NCBI GenBank assembly: GCA_903970575.1
Contig: CAJCJC010000397.1
Location: 1-11,747, forward strand
From: Alphaproteobacteria bacterium
GTDB taxonomy: Bacteria; Pseudomonadota; Alphaproteobacteria; BOG-932; Roseiterribacteraceae
Direction of reading: 5' to 3'
Length of the DNA stretch: 11,747 bases
Part shown: positions 6,511-11,747 of the stretch, in pieces
Layout of the letters: each line of letters starts with the position of its first letter
Position numbering within the stretch: position 1 is the first letter of the stretch
Program-made: the position numbers and the translations under genes
The notes under the pieces: model-generated
Seen by the model: only the letters and a program-made list of their open reading frames with translations
The model's database searches: none
Told to the model about the DNA's origin: nothing

Positions 6511-8309
6511 GGGAGCGACAGGCCCTCATACCGTTCGCGGGCGTTATCGGGTCGCGCGCCTCGGGGCCGGCGTTGCCGGAAAGCGCCGCCCACGCCCCGT
6601 CGATGACCGTCAGCGTCGATGGCGCCGCGCGGCAGATGCTCGATCAAGCGCATACCCGGCTGGTCGTGATGGGGTTGCTGTTCGCGATCGCTCTCATCGT
6701 GGTCTCCGGGCGACTGACGATGCTCGCGCTGAGTTCGGATGGGGTTGCTCGGGCGCACGCCGCGCCGCCGGCGATGCGGACCGTCCGCGCCGACATACTG
6801 GACCGCAACGGGCAGGTCCTGGCGACCTCGATCCCCACGGAATCGCTTTACGCCTACCCGAGCAAGGTCATCGACGCGCCGGACGCGGCGGACCAGCTTT
6901 CCAAGTTGTTTCCCGACCTGTCTTATGGCGAGTTGTTGCAACGATTGCAGGGCAAGAGCCATTTCGTGTGGGTGAAGCGGCATTTGTCGCCGCGTCAGCA
7001 TTATGCGGTCGACCAGCTTGGCCTTCCGGGCATCGGCTTTCAGCCCGACGAACGGCGACTGTATTCGGAGGGCAGCGAAGTCGCGCAGGTGATCGGCTAT
7101 ACGGATATCGACAGCCACGGCATCGCCGGCATCGAGAAATCCTTCGACGATTATCTGGCCAAGGGAACGACGCCGCTGGCGCTGTCGATCGACATCAGGC
7201 TGCAGCATATCCTGCACCGCGAGGTGGCGGCCCAGGTGGATGAATTCCACGCGATGGGCGGCGGCGGCCTTATCATGGACACACATACCGGCGAGATTCT
7301 CGCCATGGTGTCGCTGCCCGATTTCGATCCCGAGGAACCGAACGCCGAGCCGAAGCCGGCTCCGGGCGAGCCCGATCCGCATTTCAACCGCATGACGCTG
7401 GGCGTTTATGAAATGGGCTCGATTTTCAAGGTGTTCAACACGGCGCTGGCGCTCGACAGCGGCAAGGTGAAGCTGACGGATTACTTCGACGCCTTTCATC
7501 CGATTACGATCGGGCGCTTCACGATCCATGACTTCAAGGGCGACGAGTTGCCCGGATATTCGTCGGTCGCCAAGATATTCGAGATATCGTCCAATATCGG
7601 TTCGGCCCGCATGGCGGAACAGGTCGGCCCGGAGGCGCAGGAGCGTTTCATGGACAGCCTCGGCCTGACGCGGAGAATGTCGCTCGAGGTGCCGGAAGTG
7701 GGCACGCCGGAAATTCCGCATCCCTGGCGGCCGATCAATATGCTGACGATCGCGTTCGGTCACGGCATCTCGGTCACGCCGGTTCAGCTTGTGAGCGGCA
7801 TTTCCGCCATCGCAAACGGGGGCGTTCTGCGGCCAGCGACGCTGATCAAGCGGCCGGGCGGCCAGGCCCCGGCGGGCGTTCGGGTGATCTCGGAAGCGAC
7901 CTCGGATACGATGCGCCGACTGATGCGCCTGGTGGTGACCGGCGGCACGGCGAAGCAATTCGGCAATGTTCCGGGCTATCTGGTTGGCGGCAAGACCGGC
8001 ACCGCCGAGAAGATCATGCTGAACGGCGGCTACGCAAAGAAGCACGCGAATTTGAGTTCGTTCGTGGGCGTATTCCCGATGACCGATCCTCGTTACGCCG
8101 TCTTCGTCACCATCGACGAGCCGCATGGCAACAAACATAGCGCCGGCTTCGAAACCGGCGGCTGGGTGGCCGCGCCCGCGGTCGCCCGGGTGATTTCGTC
8201 CATGGGGCCACTCCTCGAGATTCCGCCGGTCGACGATCAGTCGCCGATCGTTCAGGCCAAGATGGAAATCGAGGTCAATCCGATCGGCCGCCACATTGCG
8301 CCTAATTGA
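6507..8309 (+). CDS. ftsI: FtsI (PBP3), septal peptidoglycan transpeptidase
   Basis: 600 residues. A cytoplasmic tail of about 50 residues precedes one membrane anchor (about 51-75, RLVVMGLLFAIALIVVSGRL). The class B PBP pedestal follows, beginning RADILDRNGQVLATS (94-108). The transpeptidase domain has the three penicillin-binding motifs: S305-IFK (GSIFK) with catalytic Ser305, SSN at 361-363, and KTG at 496-498 (GGKTGTAEK). It cross-links septal peptidoglycan together with FtsW and is the target of beta-lactams. The ATG at 6507 overlaps the ftsL stop (ATGA). The frame is open upstream within ftsL, and Met33 (6603) is a possible later start giving a tail closer to the usual length. The motif GSIFK has Ile where GSTFK or GSVMK are more common. 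murE starts at or just after its stop. Confidence 0.97.
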   Translation: MRERQALIPFAGVIGSRASGPALPESAAHAPSMTVSVDGAARQMLDQAHTRLVVMGLLFAIALIVVSGRLTMLALSSDGVARAHAAPPAMRTVRADILDRNGQVLATSIPTESLYAYPSKVIDAPDAADQLSKLFPDLSYGELLQRLQGKSHFVWVKRHLSPRQHYAVDQLGLPGIGFQPDERRLYSEGSEVAQVIGYTDIDSHGIAGIEKSFDDYLAKGTTPLALSIDIRLQHILHREVAAQVDEFHAMGGGGLIMDTHTGEILAMVSLPDFDPEEPNAEPKPAPGEPDPHFNRMTLGVYEMGSIFKVFNTALALDSGKVKLTDYFDAFHPITIGRFTIHDFKGDELPGYSSVAKIFEISSNIGSARMAEQVGPEAQERFMDSLGLTRRMSLEVPEVGTPEIPHPWRPINMLTIAFGHGISVTPVQLVSGISAIANGGVLRPATLIKRPGGQAPAGVRVISEATSDTMRRLMRLVVTGGTAKQFGNVPGYLVGGKTGTAEKIMLNGGYAKKHANLSSFVGVFPMTDPRYAVFVTIDEPHGNKHSAGFETGGWVAAPAVARVISSMGPLLEIPPVDDQSPIVQAKMEIEVNPIGRHIAPN

Positions 8310-9801
8310 TCTCATGAACGCCATTCCTCATAGCGGCGAAGCCGGATTCCGCGACATCGCCCATCTGGCGGGCGTGGATATCCTTGGGTTGACGGCGGAT
8401 TCGCGCGCCGTGCGGCCGGGGTTCCTGTTCGCGGCGCTGCCGGGCGCGAAAGTTTCGGGCGTCGGTTTCCTTGACGAGGCGGCGCGGCTGGGCGCGGTCG
8501 CGGTGCTGGCGCCATCCGGCGCGATCCCGCCCGGCCTTACGGATCTGCCGGTCATCGAGGATGCGCAGCCGCGCCGGCTGTTCGCCCATATGGCCGCGTC
8601 GTTCCACGGCGCCCAACCGAACATGGTCGCCGCCGTCACCGGCACCAGCGGGAAAAGCTCCACCGTCAGCTTCGCGCGGCAGATTTGGTCCCTGCTGGGG
8701 CTGCGCGCCGCCAGCCTCGGCACGCTGGGGATCGAATCCGACGTGCTCACGCGGTACGGAACGCTCACCACCGCCGACCCCGCGCAGCTTCACGCCGATC
8801 TGGCGGCGTTGGCGCAAGCTGGCGTTGAGCGGGCGGCGATGGAGGCGTCATCGCATGGGCTGGATCAATTCCGGCTGGACGGCGTGCGGTTGCGTGCGGC
8901 CGGTTTCACCAGTTTCGGGCGCGATCACCTCGACTATCACGCGACGAGCGAAGCCTATTTCGACGCGAAGCTGCGCCTTTTCACCGAGGTTCTGGCGCCC
9001 GATGGCGTCGCGGTTCTGAACGCCGACATCCCTGAATTCGGCCGGTTGGACCAAGCGGCGAAGGCCGCCGGGCGGCGCGTCCTCTCTTATGGGCGCCGGG
9101 GGCGCGACCTTAGGATCGATGCGCGGACTCCGCTGTCATCGGGCCAGTTCGTGACAATGCGGGCATTCGGCCGCCGGTGGGATTTCACGCTGCCGCTGGT
9201 TGGCGAGTTTCAACTGATGAACGCGCTCTGCGCGCTCGGTCTCGTCATCGCCTGCGAGATCGAGGATTTGCAGGCGCCAATATCCGACGGGTTGGCGCGG
9301 ATCGTCAGGACGCTCGAAAGCCTGCGGGGCGTCAGGGGGCGGCTGGAGCCGGTGGGCGGGGTTCCGAACGGGGCGTCTGTCTATATCGACTACGCACATA
9401 AGCCGGACGCGCTGGTCGCCGTGCTGGAGACGCTGAGGCCGCATGCGACGGGTCGCCTGGTGGTGGCGTTCGGTTGCGGCGGCGATCGCGATCCTGGAAA
9501 GCGGCCCTTGATGGGGGCCATCGCGGCGCGGCTGGCGGATAGGGTCATCGTCACCGACGACAACCCGCGCGGCGAAGACCCGGCGTCGATCCGGGCGGCG
9601 ATTCTTAAGGCTTCGCCGGGGGCGGTCGAGATCGGCGACCGGGCCGAGGCGATCGCGGCCGGCATCCGGGGGCTCGAGGCGGGCGATATTTTTGTCATCG
9701 CCGGCAAGGGGCACGAGCAGGGCCAGATTATCGGCGATACGGTCAAGCCGTTCGATGACGCGGCGGTCGCGCGCGCCGTTATCTCCGGAATGGCGCCATG
9801 A
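8296..9801 (+). CDS. murE: MurE, UDP-MurNAc-L-Ala-D-Glu:meso-diaminopimelate ligase
   Basis: 501 residues. This cytoplasmic ATP-dependent ligase adds the third residue of the stem peptide. It has the three Mur ligase domains: an N-terminal UDP-binding domain (LTADSRAVRPGFLFAALPG, 32-50), a central ATPase (P-loop TGTSGKSS 115-122, MEASSHGLDQFRL 182-194, HLDYHATSEAYFDAKLRLF 211-229 with likely carbamylated K225) and a C-terminal domain (DYAHKPDAL 365-373, GGDRDPGKRPLM 395-406, DNPR 422-425). DNPR is the signature for meso-diaminopimelate rather than lysine. The P-loop reads GKSS where GKTS is usual. The N-terminus RLIDLM resembles family starts and favours TTG at 8296, overlapping ftsI by 14 bases. 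The ATG at 8314, four bases after the ftsI stop, is the alternative. Neither has a clear ribosome binding site. The stop overlaps murF as ATGA. Confidence 0.96.
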   Translation: MRLIDLMNAIPHSGEAGFRDIAHLAGVDILGLTADSRAVRPGFLFAALPGAKVSGVGFLDEAARLGAVAVLAPSGAIPPGLTDLPVIEDAQPRRLFAHMAASFHGAQPNMVAAVTGTSGKSSTVSFARQIWSLLGLRAASLGTLGIESDVLTRYGTLTTADPAQLHADLAALAQAGVERAAMEASSHGLDQFRLDGVRLRAAGFTSFGRDHLDYHATSEAYFDAKLRLFTEVLAPDGVAVLNADIPEFGRLDQAAKAAGRRVLSYGRRGRDLRIDARTPLSSGQFVTMRAFGRRWDFTLPLVGEFQLMNALCALGLVIACEIEDLQAPISDGLARIVRTLESLRGVRGRLEPVGGVPNGASVYIDYAHKPDALVAVLETLRPHATGRLVVAFGCGGDRDPGKRPLMGAIAARLADRVIVTDDNPRGEDPASIRAAILKASPGAVEIGDRAEAIAAGIRGLEAGDIFVIAGKGHEQGQIIGDTVKPFDDAAVARAVISGMAP

Positions 9802-11222
9802 CCGCGCTGTGGACAGCCCGCGAGGCTGCGCTGGCGACGGGCGGCGGCGTCGCGCCCGGCGCGTCCTGGTCGGCGGATGGCGTATCCATCGACACGCGCG
9901 CGGTGGCGCCCAGCGATTTGTTCGTGGCGCTGAAAGGGCCGCGATTTGACGGGCATGATTTCGTCGCGACCGCGCTTTCCAGCGGGGCCGCCGCCGCCAT
10001 GGTCGCGCGCCCGCCATCCGGCGCGGACCCGGCGCGACTGCTCGCCGTTCCCGACACGCTGTTGGGCCTCGAAGACCTGGCGCGGGCCGCGCGGGCGCGC
10101 AGCGCCGCCCGGATCGTCGCCGTGACCGGTTCGGTCGGGAAGACCGGGACCAAGGAGGCGCTCGCGGCGCTGCTCGCCGGTCAGGGCTCGACTCACGCCA
10201 GCACCGGCAATCTCAACAACCAGATCGGGATGCCGCTGTCCTTGGCGCGCATGCCGGCCGCCTCGCGGTTCGGCGTCTTCGAGATCGGCATGAACCATGC
10301 CGGCGAGATCGCGCCCTTGTCCGGAATTCTACGTCCGCATGTCGCCGTCATCACCACGGTAGAGCCGGTCCATATCGAGCATTTCCCCAATATCGAAGCG
10401 ATCGCCGACGCCAAGGCGGAAATCTTCGCGGGCATGTCCGAGGACGGTATCGCAATCCTGAACGCGGACAACCCCCAGTTCGCGCGGCTGGTCCTGCACG
10501 CCAAGTCCAGCAATCTGAAAAGCATCTGGAGCTTCGGCGAGGCCCGTACCGCCCAGGCCAGGCTCCTGGACGTGGCGCTCGACGCCCAGGGCTCGTCCGT
10601 CGAGGCGGAAATCCTGGGGCGGCTTGTGTTGTTCCGCCTGAATTTGCCGGGCCGTCACCAGGTCCAGAACGCGCTCGCGGTTTTGCTCGCGGTCGCGGCG
10701 CTGGGCGCGGATATCGAAATGGCGGCGGCGGGTATGGCGACGCTGTCCTCCGTCAAAGGGCGCGGCGTTACTGCCGAAATCGCCATCGCGCGCGGCGTCT
10801 TCACGCTGATCGACGAAAGCTATAACGCCAGCCCTGCGGCGATGCGCGCGGCCTTCGCGGTGCTGGCGATGCGGAGGCCGGCCGCGGGCGGCAGAAAAAT
10901 CGCCGTACTGGGCGACATGCTGGAGCTGGGAAAGGCCGCCGCCGCCGACCACGCGGCCCTTGCGCCCGACATTGTCGCCGCCGGCATCGATTATGTTTTC
11001 ACCGCCGGCCCGCTGATGCGCCACCTGGCGGACGCCCTGCCCGCGACGCGGCGCGGCGGCCATGCCGAGAGCGCGGCCGATCTCGCCAAGCTGGTGTCGG
11101 ATTCGATCGGTCCGGGCGACATCGTCCTGGTCAAAGGGTCGGCCGGATCGCGCATGGGCGCCGTCGTCGCCGCGCTTCACGAGAAAAGTAACGAGGCCAA
11201 GGGGATGCGCGATGCTGTATGA
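9798..11222 (+). CDS. murF: MurF, UDP-MurNAc-tripeptide:D-Ala-D-Ala ligase
   Basis: 474 residues. It adds D-Ala-D-Ala to complete UDP-MurNAc-pentapeptide in the cytoplasm. The N-terminal domain includes VSIDTRAVAPSDLFVALKG (29-47). The ATPase domain has P-loop TGSVGKTGTKE (110-120), the MurF-typical STGNLNNQIGMPLSL (135-149), FEIGMNHAGEI (161-171), EHFPNIEAIADAKAEIF with likely carbamylated K206, and AILNADNP. The C-terminal domain has IDESYNASPAAMRAA and AVLGDMLELG. The ATG overlaps the murE stop by four bases. The C-terminus overlaps the mraY start by 11 bases. Together with murE it forms the core precursor-synthesis part of this operon. Confidence 0.97.
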   Translation: MTALWTAREAALATGGGVAPGASWSADGVSIDTRAVAPSDLFVALKGPRFDGHDFVATALSSGAAAAMVARPPSGADPARLLAVPDTLLGLEDLARAARARSAARIVAVTGSVGKTGTKEALAALLAGQGSTHASTGNLNNQIGMPLSLARMPAASRFGVFEIGMNHAGEIAPLSGILRPHVAVITTVEPVHIEHFPNIEAIADAKAEIFAGMSEDGIAILNADNPQFARLVLHAKSSNLKSIWSFGEARTAQARLLDVALDAQGSSVEAEILGRLVLFRLNLPGRHQVQNALAVLLAVAALGADIEMAAAGMATLSSVKGRGVTAEIAIARGVFTLIDESYNASPAAMRAAFAVLAMRRPAAGGRKIAVLGDMLELGKAAAADHAALAPDIVAAGIDYVFTAGPLMRHLADALPATRRGGHAESAADLAKLVSDSIGPGDIVLVKGSAGSRMGAVVAALHEKSNEAKGMRDAV

Positions 11223-11747
11223 TCTGTCGCGCCCCTTCGCGGATAAATATCTGCTGGCCAATCTGCTGCGGTACGAGACGTTCCGCACCGGGGGCGCGGT
11301 CATGACGGCGCTTTTGGTCTGCTTCGTGTTCGGTCCGGCGATTATTCGCTGGCTGAAATCGCGCCAGGGCGCGGGGCAGCCAATCCGTACCGATGGCCCC
11401 GAGACCCATCTGAAGAAGCAGGGTACGCCGACGATGGGCGGGGTGATGATTCTGCTGGCGGTCATCGTCTCGACCGTGCTGTGGGTCGATCTCACGAACG
11501 CCTATACCTGGATCGTACTGCTGGTGACGATCGGCTTCGGGGCGATCGGCTTCGGCGACGACTATCTGAAGCTGACCAAGCGCAATTCGAAGGGGCTTTC
11601 CAGCCGGGTCAAGTTCCTCTGGCAATTGGCGATCGCCGCCGTCGCGGCGACTCTGATCGCGTTCTTCACCCGCCAACCGCTGGCGACGGAGCTTGCCTTT
11701 CCCTTCCTTAAGGATGCGCTGGTCAATCTCGGCTGGTTCTATCCGGC
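11212..11747 (+). CDS. mraY: MraY, phospho-MurNAc-pentapeptide transferase, C-terminus cut off
   Basis: 178 complete codons are visible before the right edge, about half of the usual 360 residues. The start MLYDLSRPFADKYLLANLLR matches typical MraY N-termini. Membrane helices lie at about 29-46, 76-93, 99-115 and 136-153. The cytoplasmic loop has the family motifs GQPIRTDGPETHLKKQGTPT (55-74) followed by MGGVMI. D116 and D117 in GFGDDYLKLTKRNSKGLS form the conserved Mg-binding or catalytic pair. MraY transfers phospho-MurNAc-pentapeptide to undecaprenyl phosphate to make lipid I at the inner membrane. The ATG lies 11 bases inside murF and has AAGGGG about seven bases upstream. murD, ftsW and murG would be expected next but are outside the window. 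Confidence 0.97.
   Translation, partial: MLYDLSRPFADKYLLANLLRYETFRTGGAVMTALLVCFVFGPAIIRWLKSRQGAGQPIRTDGPETHLKKQGTPTMGGVMILLAVIVSTVLWVDLTNAYTWIVLLVTIGFGAIGFGDDYLKLTKRNSKGLSSRVKFLWQLAIAAVAATLIAFFTRQPLATELAFPFLKDALVNLGWFYP

Noticed and set aside
6441..8324. 627-codon minus-strand ORF
   Set aside because: It is the antisense shadow of ftsI. It is rich in Arg, His, Asp and Gln, as expected for reverse reading of GC-rich genes, and ftsI has unambiguous motifs.

Overview
The window looks like chromosomal DNA from a GC-rich alphaproteobacterium. Two things point there. First, it carries NepR, PhyR and an EcfG-type sigma factor, a general stress response (GSR) module known only from Alphaproteobacteria. 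Second, it carries a division and cell-wall (dcw) cluster preceded by rnpB and an amidase gene. The MurE DNPR motif indicates ordinary Gram-negative meso-diaminopimelate peptidoglycan. I cannot name the genus with confidence.

Layout. Positions 1-627 (minus strand) hold a YqjD/YqjE-like pair of small membrane proteins: a DUF883 protein and, downstream, a holin-like YqjE-family protein cut by the left edge. Positions 628-1092 are non-coding as far as I can tell and include a candidate EcfG-type promoter. Positions 1093-2979 are the GSR locus: nepR on the plus strand, convergent with phyR on the minus strand, with ecfG upstream of phyR in the same direction. A candidate EcfG-type promoter also lies upstream of ecfG. 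Positions 3216-3890 encode a zinc N-acetylmuramoyl-L-alanine amidase with a C-terminal peptidoglycan-binding domain. The RNase P RNA gene (about 3900-4314) follows after only about nine bases.

Positions 4315-4589 are the regulatory region of the dcw cluster. It contains five TGGGN-type repeats at a 10-11 bp period on the minus strand, matching the known MraZ operator design. From 4590 to the right edge runs mraZ-rsmH-ftsL-ftsI-murE-murF-mraY, with every junction overlapping or nearly so. This suggests one operon with translational coupling. mraY is cut by the right edge.

How the genes work together. Phosphorylated PhyR sequesters NepR, which frees EcfG to direct RNA polymerase to GGAAC-N16/17-CGTT promoters. 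The kinase that feeds PhyR is not in the window. The dcw genes make the UDP-MurNAc-pentapeptide (MurE, MurF), transfer it to undecaprenyl phosphate (MraY) and cross-link septal peptidoglycan (FtsI with FtsL). MraZ controls the operon, RsmH methylates 16S rRNA, and the amidase cleaves wall fragments.

I found no clearly undescribed system. The points most worth a second look are the unusual nepR/phyR/ecfG orientation, the EcfG-like promoter facing the YqjD/YqjE-like genes, and the five-repeat MraZ operator.
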